Below are positions 28,822 through 38,002 of a DNA stretch of 64,000 bases, piece after piece. The first letter of the stretch is position 1. Every line of letters starts with the position of its first letter. Source of the DNA: Sphingorhabdus sp. EL138 (GTDB lineage Bacteria > Pseudomonadota > Alphaproteobacteria > Sphingomonadales > Sphingomonadaceae); the NCBI RefSeq assembly GCF_945882965.1, contig NZ_CAMCWY010000001.1:1-64000 (forward strand). Reading direction: 5' to 3'. Under the pieces are notes generated by a model, which did no database searches, was not told the DNA's origin, and was given only the letters and a program-made list of their open reading frames with translations. The translations under genes were made by a program, and so were the position numbers.

Positions 28822-29982
28822 TCAGGCGGAGGCATCAGCCTCAATGTTTACTATTTGCGGCAAGATCGCGTCGAGCAACGGCATGCCTTGCGGTGTGACG
28901 GTGACGTGATCTGCGTCACGCGCGATCAGGCCAAGCTGCGCGATTTTGTCGACTGCATCGATGTCGAGCAAGTCGGCAGCAGCGATGCCCGTGCGTTGCG
29001 ACAGGCGGCTGAGGTCAATCCCTTCTGCCAACCGCAATCCCATCAGCAAGCTTTCGGTGGCGCGCGTGGCTGCATTGAGATGGTCTTCGCTGCTGATGCC
29101 GTGCATATTGCGCTCGACTGCGGACAAGAAATTCTCCGGCTTCTTATGGCGCTGTGTTGCAGCGTGCAGCCGCCGCCCATGTGCGCCGGGGCCAATGCCG
29201 ATATAATCATCATAACGCCAATAGCTTAAATTATGGCGGCTTTCGCCGCCGGGGCGGGCATGGTTGCTGATTTCATAGGGCGGGATGCCTGTGGCGGATG
29301 TCATCTGTCCGGTCAGGTCATACAATGTCGCGGCATCATCATCGTCGGCGGGAATGAAATGGCCCGTGCGCACCAAGGTTTCAAAGCGCGTGCCGGGTTC
29401 AATCGTAAGCTGATATAGCGACATATGGTCAGTGCCGAAGGAAAGGGCGCGTTGCAACTCGGCCTCCCACTGGCCAGCGGTTTGGTCAGGTCGCGCGTAA
29501 ATCAGGTCGATGTTGACGCGCCCAAAATGACGCTGGGCAATGGCCAGCGCGTCAAGGCTTTCCAGCACTGAATGCGCGCGCCCCAAAAACGCCAGCGCGG
29601 CATCATCTAGTGACTGAAGCCCAAGCGATACGCGGTTAACGCCTGCGCCTGCGAGATCAGCGAAACGCGCGGCCTCCACCGAAGACGGGTTCGCCTCCAA
29701 AGTGATTTCAATATCGTCGGCAAAGCCCCAATGCCGCTCCGCCGCGTCAATTAGCGCAGCGACGGTGGACGGCGGCATCAAAGACGGCGTGCCCCCGCCA
29801 AAGAAGATGGAGGTCAGCTTACGATCCGGCGTGCGGGCCGCCTCATATGCCATATCTGCCAGCAATGCCGCACACCAGGCCGCATCGTCCACCGTCTCGC
29901 GGACATGGCTATTGAAATCACAATAAGGGCATTTCGAAACGCAAAATGGCCAATGGATATAAAGGGCGAGCGGGGCGGGCAT
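28822..29982 (-). CDS. hemW: heme chaperone HemW
   Basis: A radical SAM protein of 386 residues that binds and delivers heme, formerly called coproporphyrinogen oxidase-like. The CxxxCxxC cluster motif is CVSKCPYC at residues 14-21, after YIHWPF. FFGGGTPSLM, EANPSS, RVSLGLQSLD and the N-terminal PLALYIHWPFC, typical of HemW, separate it from HemN: the additional HemN-specific C-terminal residues are absent. Just upstream of xerC, on the same strand, and 180 bases downstream of rdgB. The two probably form one unit with rdgB-rph. Confidence 0.92.
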   Translation of the reverse strand: MPAPLALYIHWPFCVSKCPYCDFNSHVRETVDDAAWCAALLADMAYEAARTPDRKLTSIFFGGGTPSLMPPSTVAALIDAAERHWGFADDIEITLEANPSSVEAARFADLAGAGVNRVSLGLQSLDDAALAFLGRAHSVLESLDALAIAQRHFGRVNIDLIYARPDQTAGQWEAELQRALSFGTDHMSLYQLTIEPGTRFETLVRTGHFIPADDDDAATLYDLTGQMTSATGIPPYEISNHARPGGESRHNLSYWRYDDYIGIGPGAHGRRLHAATQRHKKPENFLSAVERNMHGISSEDHLNAATRATESLLMGLRLAEGIDLSRLSQRTGIAAADLLDIDAVDKIAQLGLIARDADHVTVTPQGMPLLDAILPQIVNIEADASA

Positions 29983-30010
29983 AGGCTGCGCTATCGTGTC
30001 GGCCTAGACC

Positions 30011-30138
30011 GTAGCCCTGAGCAGCAGCCGGGCATCGGCTGCGTCCGTCGAAGGGCGTGTCGCCGTCTGGCAAGTTGCAATACTGAAAAGCGCCCTTCGA
30101 ATATCGTCAGCGCTGTTGCACTGACGGCTCAGGGCTGC
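30011..30138. repeat. nested inverted repeat between hemW and rdgB
   Basis: An outer pair of 10-base arms (AGCCCTGAGC at 30013-30022 and GCTCAGGGCT at 30127-30136) encloses an inner pair (TCGAAGGGCG at 30048-30057 and CGCCCTTCGA at 30091-30100). Both are perfect. The whole segment can fold as one long hairpin with a bulged middle and fits the pattern of small non-coding repeats scattered through this window. No coding potential seen. Confidence 0.75.
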
Positions 30139-30161
30139 GGTATATGGGCGCGCGGGCTTGT

Positions 30162-30788
30162 TCAAAACACCGCCGCAACCAATTTGCGAAATGCGTCCGC
30201 CCGGTGGCTCATCCCGTGTTTCTCTTGCGGATCAAGTTCAGCAAAGGTCTCGCTGCGTCCTTCCGGAACGAACACAGGGTCATAGCCAAAGCCATGCAAC
30301 CCACGTGGTGGCCATGTCAGGCTGCCCTGCACACGGCCTTCGAAAATTTCCTGATGCCCATCGGGCCATGCCAGCGCCAAAGTGCAGACGAAATACGATC
30401 TCCGGTCGGTGTCTGGGCCAAGTTCGGCCAGCTTGCCCTCAACCTTGCCCATCGCCATATACCAGTCACGCCCCGGCCCGCCTTCGAAGACCTGCGTTTC
30501 CGCCCAATCGGCGGTGTAGACCCCCGGCGCACCGCCCAAGGCAGCAACGCATAGGCCGCTGTCATCGGCCAGCGCGGGCAGGCCGGACCCTTGCGCCGAC
30601 GCATGGGCCTTAAGCAAAGCATTTTCGGCAAAGCTAGTCCCGGTTTCTTCAGGTTCAGGCAGGCCAAGTTCGCCCGCCGATACCGGTTCGATACCAAAAG
30701 GCGCAAGCAAGGCACGGATTTCACGGACCTTGCCAGCATTATGGCTGGCGATGACCAGCCTGCCGGGTTCGAGTTTGCGGTGATTCAT
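30162..30788 (-). CDS. rdgB: non-canonical purine NTP pyrophosphatase (ITPase)
   Basis: Hydrolyses dITP, ITP and XTP so they are not put into DNA or RNA. The 208-residue protein shows [18 protein letters not shown] at the N-terminus, [38 protein letters not shown] with the metal-binding acids, and [19 protein letters not shown]. Followed by hemW and preceded by rph. The usual RdgB length and motif order are intact. Downstream of rph, separated by a palindromic repeat. Confidence 0.95.
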   Translation of the reverse strand: MNHRKLEPGRLVIASHNAGKVREIRALLAPFGIEPVSAGELGLPEPEETGTSFAENALLKAHASAQGSGLPALADDSGLCVAALGGAPGVYTADWAETQVFEGGPGRDWYMAMGKVEGKLAELGPDTDRRSYFVCTLALAWPDGHQEIFEGRVQGSLTWPPRGLHGFGYDPVFVPEGRSETFAELDPQEKHGMSHRADAFRKLVAAVF

Positions 30789-30812
30789 AATGCTTGCCTC
30801 TTACTACAAAAT

Positions 30813-30900
30813 CCGTCGCCCCAGCGAAGGCTGGGGCCCATCACGTGTCTCAGTCTTGCACGACAGGCGCGATAGGCTCCAGCCTGCGCTGGAGCGACGG
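30813..30900. repeat. palindromic repeat between rdgB and rph
   Basis: Outer arms CCGTCGC (30813-30819) and GCGACGG (30894-30900) enclose two smaller palindromes: CCCCAGC / GCTGGGG near 30819-30836 and GCTCCAGC / GCTGGAGC at 30876-30895. The layout of paired GC hairpins matches that at 17381-17442. A dispersed intergenic palindrome, without coding potential, that could influence the rph-rdgB transcript. Confidence 0.75.
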
Positions 30901-30907
30901 TTGCGCT

Positions 30908-31621
30908 TTACTTAACCGCGTCGGCCTGCGCGGCGAAAATCCGGTCTGTTCCGATGCGCGCGAGGCGGAGCAGGCGCAGCAGGCCTTCTTCGTCATAGGT
31001 CGCGCCTTCGGCAGTGGCTTGCACTTCGGCAATCTGGCCACCTTCGATCAGGACGAAATTGGCATCGGAGTCTGCGTCGGAATCTTCGATATAATCAAGG
31101 TCCAACACCGGCGTGCCTTTGAAGATACCGCAGCTTACCGCTGCAACACGGCCGCTAATGGGGTCCTCTTTAATCGCGCCCGACGCCAGCAGGCCATTGA
31201 CCGCAAGCCGAAGCGCAACCCATGCGCCGGAAATCGCCGCAGTGCGCGTGCCGCCATCGGCTTGCAACACGTCACAATCGATGGTGATTTGGTTTTCACC
31301 CAGCTTCTTCAAATCAACGACGGAGCGTAACGAACGGCCAATAAGGCGCTGAATTTCCTGAGTCCGGCCCGACTGCTTGCCCTTGGCGGCTTCGCGCTGG
31401 CTGCGCGTATGCGTGGCGCGGGGCAACATCGAATATTCCGCCGTAACCCAGCCTTCACCCTTGCCGCGCAACCATGGCGGAATACGATCTTCGACGCTGG
31501 CGGTCACCAGCACGCGGGTGTCGCCAAAACCGATGAGGCAGCTACCTTCGGCATGTTTGGTGAAATGGGTGTCAATCGAAATGGCGCGCATTTCGTCTGG
31601 CGAACGGCCGGATGGACGCAT
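30908..31621 (-). CDS. rph: ribonuclease PH
   Basis: A 3'-5' phosphorolytic exonuclease that trims tRNA 3' ends. The 237-residue protein starts [20 protein letters not shown] and has the RNase PH landmarks [53 protein letters not shown], and [18 protein letters not shown]. The start at 31621 is the conserved N-terminus, where hrcA begins divergently. Followed by rdgB. Confidence 0.96.
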   Translation of the reverse strand: MRPSGRSPDEMRAISIDTHFTKHAEGSCLIGFGDTRVLVTASVEDRIPPWLRGKGEGWVTAEYSMLPRATHTRSQREAAKGKQSGRTQEIQRLIGRSLRSVVDLKKLGENQITIDCDVLQADGGTRTAAISGAWVALRLAVNGLLASGAIKEDPISGRVAAVSCGIFKGTPVLDLDYIEDSDADSDANFVLIEGGQIAEVQATAEGATYDEEGLLRLLRLARIGTDRIFAAQADAVK

Positions 31622-31703
31622 GATACTCTCCTGATAACAAGTTGCTGCCCGCATTAGCCTGCCCCGCTTGCTTTGCAAGTGCGCGGTGCGCTACACTGAC
31701 GCG

Positions 31704-32747
31704 GTGAGCCAAACACCCATCAATGAATTAAATGACCGGACACGCATGATTTTCCGGATGGTGGTTGAAAGCTATCTGGACAATGGCGCGCCGGTTGGAT
31801 CGCGAACAGTTTCCAAATTTGCAGGGTTAAACCTGTCGCCTGCATCGATCCGCAATGTCATGCAGGATTTGGAGGAAGCAGGCTATCTCGCCTCACCGCA
31901 CACAAGTGCTGGGCGCGTGCCAACCGAGAGCGGCCTTCGCCTGTTCGTCGATGGCATGATGCACTCGGCTGCGCCATCGGTTGAGGAACAGCGCGCGATT
32001 GAATCGCAAATCCGGGGCGAGGGGCCGATTGAAGAGGCACTGGTGGCCGCGACTTCGGTTCTGTCGGGTCTGTCCGCCTGCGCCGGTATCGTGCTTGTGC
32101 CAAAGCGTGACGCGGTCCTAAAGGCATTTAGCTTTGCGCGCCTGTCCCCGTCACAAGTGCTCGCAATCATGGTCGGGTCCGACAATAGCGTGGAAAACCG
32201 GCTGGTGTTGATTGACCCGGCAATTAGCGAATCCATGTTAGTTGAGGCCGCAAACTATATTTCGGCGCGCCTTTCGGGATTGACGCTGTCCGAAGCGCTC
32301 GAGCGCCTCGACAGCGAAATTCGGGCCGAAAAGGCCGAACTTGACGTCGCCAGCCAAAAACTGGTGCGTGACGGGCTGGCGATTTGGTCGCTTGATGCGA
32401 ATGACCGGCCAGTGCTCATCGTGCGCGGGCAGTCGAACCTGATCGACGAAGCCGCGGCCGCCGACCTCGACCGCGTCCGCCAATTGTTGGACGAGCTTGA
32501 GAGCAAAGAGGAGATCGCGCGGCTGGTCGACAGCGCGCGTGAGGCGCAATCGACACGGATTTTCATCGGTTCGGAAAATAATCTTTTCTCGCTTTCGGGA
32601 TCGTCCGTCATCGCCGCGCCCTATCGGGAGGCAGGGGGCAAGGTGGTTGGCGTCATTGGCGTCATTGGCCCGACACGCCTGAATTATGCGCGCATTGTGC
32701 CGATGGTCGATTTTACCGCGCAAGCGCTGAGCCGTTTAATTAAATGA
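31704..32747 (+). CDS. hrcA: heat-inducible transcription repressor HrcA
   Basis: HrcA normally represses chaperone operons through the CIRCE operator and is itself folded by GroEL. The 347-residue protein has the winged-helix N-terminal domain (VGSRTVSKFAGLNLSPASIRNVMQDLEEAGYLASPHTSAGRVPTESGLR, conserved throughout) and the GAF-like effector domain to the end. The start is GTG at 31704 (VSQTPINELNDRTR). I see no CIRCE-like inverted repeat before hrcA, grpE or dnaK, so its targets in this genome are probably elsewhere, such as groES-groEL. grpE follows 89 bases later. Confidence 0.94.
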   Translation: MSQTPINELNDRTRMIFRMVVESYLDNGAPVGSRTVSKFAGLNLSPASIRNVMQDLEEAGYLASPHTSAGRVPTESGLRLFVDGMMHSAAPSVEEQRAIESQIRGEGPIEEALVAATSVLSGLSACAGIVLVPKRDAVLKAFSFARLSPSQVLAIMVGSDNSVENRLVLIDPAISESMLVEAANYISARLSGLTLSEALERLDSEIRAEKAELDVASQKLVRDGLAIWSLDANDRPVLIVRGQSNLIDEAAAADLDRVRQLLDELESKEEIARLVDSAREAQSTRIFIGSENNLFSLSGSSVIAAPYREAGGKVVGVIGVIGPTRLNYARIVPMVDFTAQALSRLIK

Positions 32748-32836
32748 TGCGCGGGTTGATGAAATAAAATTGCTTTCTATATGCGAGCAGCAACAAACGA
32801 CCATGCAGTCGCAACGTAATTGGGTTAATCAGGTTT

Positions 32837-33412
32837 ATGACAAAGAAGAAATCAGCCGCAGCCGATTCCGCTGTAGAAAAAGAACTTGAAGGCGTGCCAG
32901 AGCATATGAAGGACGATACGTCAGAGGTAACTGACGCTGCCGATGCAAAGATTGCGGCGCTTGAAGAAGCGCTCGCTGCTGCACAGCAGGATGTTTTATA
33001 CGCGCAGGCCGAAACGCAAAATGTGCGGCGCCGTATGGAGAAAGAAGCGCAGGACGCGCGCGCTTATGCCGCAACGGGTTTTGCCCGCGATGTGCTATCC
33101 GTGTCCGACAATCTGTCACGCGCATTAGAGGCAATTCCGTCTGAAATGCGCGAGAGCGACGCGATGAAACCGCTCGTCATCGGCCTTGAAGCGACTGGTC
33201 GTGAGCTGGACAGCGTCTTTGCCAAAAATGGCATTACGCGCATTGCCGCCATGGGCATGCCGTTGGATCCCAACCAACATCAGGCGATGGTTGAAATTCC
33301 AAGCGCAGATCTGGAACCCGGCATCATTGTCGCCGAAATGCAGGCTGGATATATGATCAAGGACCGCTTGCTGCGCCCTGCTTTGGTTGGGGTGGCAAAG
33401 GCGGCGGATTAG
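32837..33412 (+). CDS. grpE: GrpE nucleotide exchange factor
   Basis: The nucleotide exchange factor of DnaK, 191 residues. A charged N-terminal extension is followed by the long coiled coil (about residues 35-75, ETQNVRRRMEKEAQDARAYA) and the beta-rich C-terminal domain with IAAMGMPLDPNQHQAMVEIP and GYMIKDRLLRPALVGVAKA. It lies after hrcA with 89 bases between, where GTTG-N17-TCTATAT at about 32755-32782 resembles a weak heat-shock promoter. Its stop codon TAG is part of a repeat (33410). Confidence 0.93.
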   Translation: MTKKKSAAADSAVEKELEGVPEHMKDDTSEVTDAADAKIAALEEALAAAQQDVLYAQAETQNVRRRMEKEAQDARAYAATGFARDVLSVSDNLSRALEAIPSEMRESDAMKPLVIGLEATGRELDSVFAKNGITRIAAMGMPLDPNQHQAMVEIPSADLEPGIIVAEMQAGYMIKDRLLRPALVGVAKAAD

Positions 33413-33441
33413 GGTCAGGACCATCACGCCGGGGGTGGTCT
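33410..33441. repeat. TAGGGTCAGGACC repeat starting at the grpE stop
   Basis: The TAG stop of grpE (33410-33412) opens the sequence TAGGGTCAGGACC, and the bases after it pair in part: GACCA (33419-33423) with TGGTC (33435-33439). The first 13 bases are identical to the repeat at dnaJ (39128) and on the minus strand at selO (7307). It differs after that from the long copy at 2324. Confidence 0.75.
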
Positions 33442-33473
33442 AACGCAACGCGCTCCGCTATCGAGCGCGTCAT

Positions 33474-34871
33474 ATGACCACAGCGGCAATCCCCATGGAC
33501 CGTCAGTCCCCTTGGCGCGATGAACTTCGCGCGACCTTGTCGCTTGCCTGGCCGTTGATCCTGACCAACCTGTCGATGTCGTTGATTGGCGCGACCGATG
33601 TGGTGATGGTGGGGTGGCTTGGGCCAACTGAGTTGGCGGCGGCATCGCTTGGCTTCAACCTGTGCATGACGGCGGCGATCTTCTGCATGGGCCTCGTCAC
33701 CGCGACCGCGCCGATGATGGCGAGCGAGCGCGGCGCAAAGGCACATTCAGTGCGCGATATCCGGCGCACATTTCGGCAAGGATTGTGGGTCGCCGTTGCG
33801 ATCATGATCCCGATATGGCTGATCTTGTGGCAGACCGAAGCCATATTGTTGACGCTTGGCCAGCAGGCCGAACTTGCGGTCAAGGCGCAAAGCTATGTGC
33901 GTGCCTATATGTGGTCGATCCTGCCATTTTTGTGGCTGATTATCGCGCGCAATTTCCTTTCGGCGTTGGAGCAGCCCTTATGGTCGCTCGTCATCGGTAT
34001 CTTGGGCGTTTTTGCGAACGCGGCATTCAACTATGTCCTCATTTTCGGGAAGTTGGGCGTGCCGGCCTTTGGCATAATCGGCGCTGGTTTGGGCAGTATT
34101 CTCGCCAATATGTTCATGTTTTTGGGCATGGTGGCGGTGATTAGCTATCATCCCAAATTCCGGCGATATCATCTCTTCGGGCGTTGGTGGCGCAGCGATT
34201 GGCCGCGTTTTCGGGCGCTGTGGAAACTGGGCCTGCCGATTGGCGTTACGATGGGGTTGGAAGGCGGCGTCTTTGGCGTTGCAGTCATGCTCATGGGGTT
34301 AATCGACACCGCCTCAGTCGCGGCGCATGCCATCGCGCTTCAGGTCGCGAGCGTGACGTTCATGGTGCCCTTGGGCCTTGCGCAGGCCGCGACGGTGCGT
34401 GTGGGCATTGGCTATGGTCGGCGCGATATGCAGCTTATTCGCCGCGCCGGTTGGGCCAGCTTTGTCATGGGAACGGGGTTCATGGCGGCGATGGCGGTGT
34501 TGATGTGGCTGTCACCAGAATTGTTGATTGCTTTGTTCATTGACCGCGATGCTACGATCAATGCAGAGGTCGTGCGACTGGCCGTCAGCTTCCTTGCCAT
34601 TGCGGCCCTGTTCCAGATTGTCGATGGCGCGCAAGTTGTAGGCGCGGGCATGCTGCGTGGATTGCACGATACGACAGTGCCCATGTTGTTTGCCGCCTTT
34701 GGCTATTGGGTGGTTGGCATTGGCGTGGGCGCATGGCTGGCATTTTACCAAGGTTGGAATGGCGTTGGCATTTGGCTTGGCTTGGCGACTGGACTCGGCA
34801 TTGTCGCGGTTTTGATGCTCGTGCGCTGGTCGATGCGCGCGCGGCTTGGCCTGCTGCCGTCAGAAGGGTAG
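33474..34871 (+). CDS. MATE family multidrug efflux protein
   Basis: A 465-residue transporter of the multidrug and toxin extrusion family, with about twelve membrane segments. Typical parts are LSLAWPLILTNLSMSLIGATDVVMVGWLGPTELAAASLG near the N-terminus and the repeat of the two bundles, the second starting near LWKLGLPIGVTMGLEGGVF. It should export cationic drugs or metabolites with Na+ or H+. It is closely NorM-like; the substrate is unknown. Lies 62 bases after grpE, and its last 12 bases overlap the convergent HExxH gene. Confidence 0.9.
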   Translation: MTTAAIPMDRQSPWRDELRATLSLAWPLILTNLSMSLIGATDVVMVGWLGPTELAAASLGFNLCMTAAIFCMGLVTATAPMMASERGAKAHSVRDIRRTFRQGLWVAVAIMIPIWLILWQTEAILLTLGQQAELAVKAQSYVRAYMWSILPFLWLIIARNFLSALEQPLWSLVIGILGVFANAAFNYVLIFGKLGVPAFGIIGAGLGSILANMFMFLGMVAVISYHPKFRRYHLFGRWWRSDWPRFRALWKLGLPIGVTMGLEGGVFGVAVMLMGLIDTASVAAHAIALQVASVTFMVPLGLAQAATVRVGIGYGRRDMQLIRRAGWASFVMGTGFMAAMAVLMWLSPELLIALFIDRDATINAEVVRLAVSFLAIAALFQIVDGAQVVGAGMLRGLHDTTVPMLFAAFGYWVVGIGVGAWLAFYQGWNGVGIWLGLATGLGIVAVLMLVRWSMRARLGLLPSEG

Positions 34872-35324
34872 CACACCGTCATATTGCGACAGCAACGGCG
34901 CGCCTGCGACCTTCGCCCCGTTGCGCAACAGAAATATATGCCGGACGATTTCGCATTGCTGTTCCAGCCCATATTGGTCGAGTTGCCACCCCGGTTTTAA
35001 GCTATAATCATAGCGGCAAAACGGATACCGCCGAAGCGGCAGGCATATGCCCCTTTGGTGCTGCCACACATGCACGAGTTCGTGGATGAACAAGCCTTGC
35101 GCGCTGAGGCTGGCATCGCAAAAATCATCGCAGAATAAATCGCCCTTTGGGTGAAACCATATATGGCCGTTCGGGGCCATCGTCACGTGGCGCGGCTGAA
35201 ACCAAAAATAACGGCGGTTATGGATTCGGATATCATCATAATCGAGCGCTGACCTGAAAACGGATTCCGCCAGCGCCCGTTCGCGGACGGTTAACGCCCT
35301 GCCGGATTTATGCGGGCCGAACAT
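34860..35324 (-). CDS. HExxH protein, small conserved in sphingomonads
   Basis: A 154-residue protein with the motif LFIHELVHVWQHQRG, in which HELVH is a classical zinc-metalloprotease HExxH motif. Next come YDYSLKPGWQLDQYGLEQQCEIVRH with an acidic residue that could be the third ligand. Similar proteins in sphingomonads are annotated as 'vgr related protein'; I know of no experimental function. No signal peptide is evident. The 3' end overlaps the MATE gene by 12 bases. It is followed on the same strand, 3 bases apart, by the PCuAC-like gene, which it follows in order of transcription. Confidence 0.75.
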   Translation of the reverse strand: MFGPHKSGRALTVRERALAESVFRSALDYDDIRIHNRRYFWFQPRHVTMAPNGHIWFHPKGDLFCDDFCDASLSAQGLFIHELVHVWQHQRGICLPLRRYPFCRYDYSLKPGWQLDQYGLEQQCEIVRHIFLLRNGAKVAGAPLLSQYDGVLPF

Positions 35325-35326
35325 GT

Positions 35327-35800
35327 TTAACCATCAATGGCCTTTTTCTCGTCGGGGTCGCTGCCGTCGATTTCTTGCACGCGGGCCCTCACCAATATGC
35401 GGGCATTGTTCGAAAACAGAAACTCGGTCTCAATCACGCCCAAACGGCGGGGGATGACGTTGACGCCCCATATCATCACATGCTTACCGCCTTTTTTGAA
35501 GGCAACTTTTTCACCAGACGGAATGGGCACGCGGTCCATAGGGGTCATGGCCACGGCGCCGGTTTTTGCATCCATTGTGACATCGTGCATTTCAACCCGA
35601 ACGGCCGATGGGGAACTTACGCGCAGCAAATACACATCCTCCGGCCCGCCATAAACGTTGAAGTGCATGGCCGACGGGTTGTTGTCGACAGGCGACAGGG
35701 TCAGCGTGGCTTCCTTTACCTTCAACTGCGGCGTTGGGCCGCATGCGCCCAGCAACAGGGCAGCCACAGCGGCGCTGAATGTGCATATATGTCGGTTCAT
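35327..35800 (-). CDS. PCuAC-like copper-binding lipoprotein
   Basis: A 157-residue exported protein with a lipobox (ALLLGACGP) followed by a domain of the PCu(A)C copper-chaperone type. Methionine and histidine positions typical of the family are present: VRVEMHDVTMD, then MTPMDRVPIPSGEKVAFKKGGKHVMIWGV. The HxM-type end of the motif (KHVM) is there. Such proteins deliver copper to cytochrome oxidase. First of two minus-strand genes, divergent from dnaK. The heat-shock promoter of dnaK lies on the other side of the intergenic gap. Confidence 0.8.
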   Translation of the reverse strand: MNRHICTFSAAVAALLLGACGPTPQLKVKEATLTLSPVDNNPSAMHFNVYGGPEDVYLLRVSSPSAVRVEMHDVTMDAKTGAVAMTPMDRVPIPSGEKVAFKKGGKHVMIWGVNVIPRRLGVIETEFLFSNNARILVRARVQEIDGSDPDEKKAIDG

Positions 35801-35894
35801 ATCGTCCTCCTTTTGCGGTTAGGTGCGCGCGCTGGTGCGGTCCAGCTATACCGCGTTTTCACCTAATATTTTCCCTATCTAGGAACGCCGAAGT

Positions 35895-35922
35895 CTTGTG
35901 CCAAGAGAATTGACACCTATAT
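35895..35922 (+). promoter_or_regulatory. heat-shock (sigma-32 type) promoter of dnaK
   Basis: CTTG at 35895-35898, a 17-base spacer and CCTATAT at 35916-35922 match the alphaproteobacterial heat-shock promoter consensus CTTG-N17/18-CYTATNT. It lies about 105 bases before the dnaK start codon on the same strand. This is by pattern only; the transcription start is not known. Confidence 0.7.
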
Positions 35923-36026
35923 CGCCGCTACAACGTCACGTTACGCGTAACCCCAGTGCCTGATAGGGCTGGTGCGAAATGCGACAGGGTAAAGTTCAAT
36001 TTTTAAAATTTCGGGGTAAAGTTTTT

Positions 36027-37934
36027 ATGGCTAAAGTTATTGGTATCGACTTGGGCACGACAAACAGCTGCGTTGCGGTCATGGACGGCGGCAAGCCCAA
36101 GGTCATCGAAAATGCAGAAGGCGCGCGCACAACGCCATCGATCGTGGCCTTTGCGAAGGATGGCGAGCGCCTTATTGGCCAGCCAGCCAAGCGTCAGGCC
36201 GTCACCAATCCGGAAAGCACCATTTATGCGGTGAAGCGCCTTATTGGCCGCCGCTTTGATGACCCAATGACCAAGAAGGATATGGGCCTCGTTCCTTACA
36301 GCATCGTCAAGGGCAAGACCGGCGATGCATGGGTCAAAGCAGGCGGCGAAGATTATTCGCCTTCACAAATTTCGGCATTCATCTTGCAAAAGATGAAAGA
36401 AACAGCGGAAGCCTATTTGGGCGAAACTGTCACGCAAGCGGTCATCACCGTTCCAGCCTATTTCAACGACGCCCAGCGTCAGGCCACAAAGGATGCTGGC
36501 CTGATTGCGGGTCTTGAAGTGCTGCGTATCATTAACGAGCCAACCGCTGCTGCGCTTGCTTATGGCATGGACAAGGATGAGAATAAAACCATCGCGGTCT
36601 ATGACCTTGGCGGCGGCACGTTCGACATTTCGATCCTAGAGGTCGGCGACGGCGTGTTTGAAGTGAAATCCACCAATGGTGACACATTCCTTGGCGGTGA
36701 AGATTTCGACAGCGTGCTCGTTGAGCATTTGGCAGCCGATTTCAACAAGGCCGAAGGCATTGACCTGACCAAGGACAAGCTGGCGCTGCAACGTTTGAAG
36801 GAAGCGGCTGAAAAGGCGAAGATCGAATTATCTTCAACACAGACAACCGAAGTCAACCTTCCGTTTATCACCGCTGACCAAAATGGTCCAAAGCACCTTG
36901 TGAAAACTATCACGCGTGCTGACCTTGAAAAATTGGTTGGCGACCTGATTAAGCGCACGCTTGAGCCTTGCAAAAAGGCATTGGCTGATGCGGGTATCAA
37001 GGCCGATGGCATTGATGAAGTCGTAATGGTCGGCGGCATGACCCGCATGCCAAAGGTGCGCGACGTGGTGAAGAATTTCTTCGGCAAGGAACCGCATACA
37101 GGCGTGAACCCTGATGAAGTTGTTGCGATGGGCGCTGCCATTCAGGCGGGCGTTTTGCAGGGCGATGTCAAGGACGTGTTGTTGCTGGACGTGACGCCAC
37201 TGTCATTGGGTATCGAAACGCTCGGTGGCGTATTTACGCGTATGATCGACCGTAACACGACAATCCCAACGAAGAAGAGCCAAGTATATTCGACTGCCGA
37301 AGACAATCAAAATGCCGTGACCATCCGCGTCTTCCAAGGTGAGCGTGAAATGGCGGCGGATAATAAGCTGCTTGGCAATTTCGATCTGGTCGGCATTCCA
37401 CCTGCACCCCGCGGCGTTCCGCAGGTTGAAGTGACGTTCGACATTGACGCCAACGGCCTTGTGAGCGTGACCGCCAAGGATAAGGGCACAGGCAAGGAAC
37501 AGCAGATCAAAATTCAGGCATCGGGCGGTCTGTCCGATGCGGATATTGACCAGATGGTGCGCGATGCCGAAGCCTTTGCCGAAGAAGACAAGCAGCGTCG
37601 TGAATCGGCAGAAGCCAAGAATAATGCAGAAAGCCTTGTTCATTCCACCGAGAAGCAGTTGGAAGAGTATGGCGACAAGATTGATGCCGCGTTGAAGGGC
37701 GAAATCGAAGCAGCTGTGGCCGAAACCAAAACCGCTATTGAAGGCGGCGATGCAGAAGCCATGAAGGAAAAGGCAGCGGCCTTGGCCCAAATCGCGATGA
37801 AGCTTGGCGAAGCGATCTACAAGGAAGAGCAAGCTGCTGGCACATCGGCAGGCGCTGCATCGGAAGAAGCGCCAGCCGACGATAATGTTGTCGATGCTGA
37901 ATTCTCCGAAGTCGAAGACGACAAGAAAGACTGA
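36027..37934 (+). CDS. dnaK: chaperone DnaK (Hsp70)
   Basis: The Hsp70 ATPase chaperone, 635 residues. Nearly all signature elements are visible: [19 protein letters not shown] at the N-terminus, [49 protein letters not shown], then the substrate domain and a lid ending in the acidic [15 protein letters not shown]. The start at 36027 ([13 protein letters not shown]) is preferred over the open frame from 35979. It follows the heat-shock promoter-like site and precedes dnaJ by 68 bases, with a stem-loop between them. Confidence 0.98.
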   Translation: MAKVIGIDLGTTNSCVAVMDGGKPKVIENAEGARTTPSIVAFAKDGERLIGQPAKRQAVTNPESTIYAVKRLIGRRFDDPMTKKDMGLVPYSIVKGKTGDAWVKAGGEDYSPSQISAFILQKMKETAEAYLGETVTQAVITVPAYFNDAQRQATKDAGLIAGLEVLRIINEPTAAALAYGMDKDENKTIAVYDLGGGTFDISILEVGDGVFEVKSTNGDTFLGGEDFDSVLVEHLAADFNKAEGIDLTKDKLALQRLKEAAEKAKIELSSTQTTEVNLPFITADQNGPKHLVKTITRADLEKLVGDLIKRTLEPCKKALADAGIKADGIDEVVMVGGMTRMPKVRDVVKNFFGKEPHTGVNPDEVVAMGAAIQAGVLQGDVKDVLLLDVTPLSLGIETLGGVFTRMIDRNTTIPTKKSQVYSTAEDNQNAVTIRVFQGEREMAADNKLLGNFDLVGIPPAPRGVPQVEVTFDIDANGLVSVTAKDKGTGKEQQIKIQASGGLSDADIDQMVRDAEAFAEEDKQRRESAEAKNNAESLVHSTEKQLEEYGDKIDAALKGEIEAAVAETKTAIEGGDAEAMKEKAAALAQIAMKLGEAIYKEEQAAGTSAGAASEEAPADDNVVDAEFSEVEDDKKD

Positions 37935-37948
37935 TGTTGAATTTTTCG

Positions 37949-37976
37949 ACCGTCGCTATCGAAACGTAGCGACGGT
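37949..37976 (+). other. stem-loop between dnaK and dnaJ
   Basis: A perfect 10-base stem (ACCGTCGCTA at 37949-37958 with TAGCGACGGT at 37967-37976) and an 8-base loop lie between dnaK and dnaJ. There is no T-run after it, so it is probably not a full terminator. It may act as an attenuator or as an RNA-stability element that lowers dnaJ against dnaK. Confidence 0.6.
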
Positions 37977-38002
37977 TGGGAAGACCGGGGGGGTAGTCAG
38001 TC

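Noticed and set aside
31667-31679. CIRCE-like operator before hrcA
   Set aside because: The only dyad is a short CTTGC-TTT-GCAAG, which lacks the nine-base CIRCE arms and spacing; not called an operator.
36599-37141. Long open frames opposite dnaK (also 37203-37832)
   Set aside because: They are the reverse strand of a highly conserved protein and reflect its codon use; no independent support.
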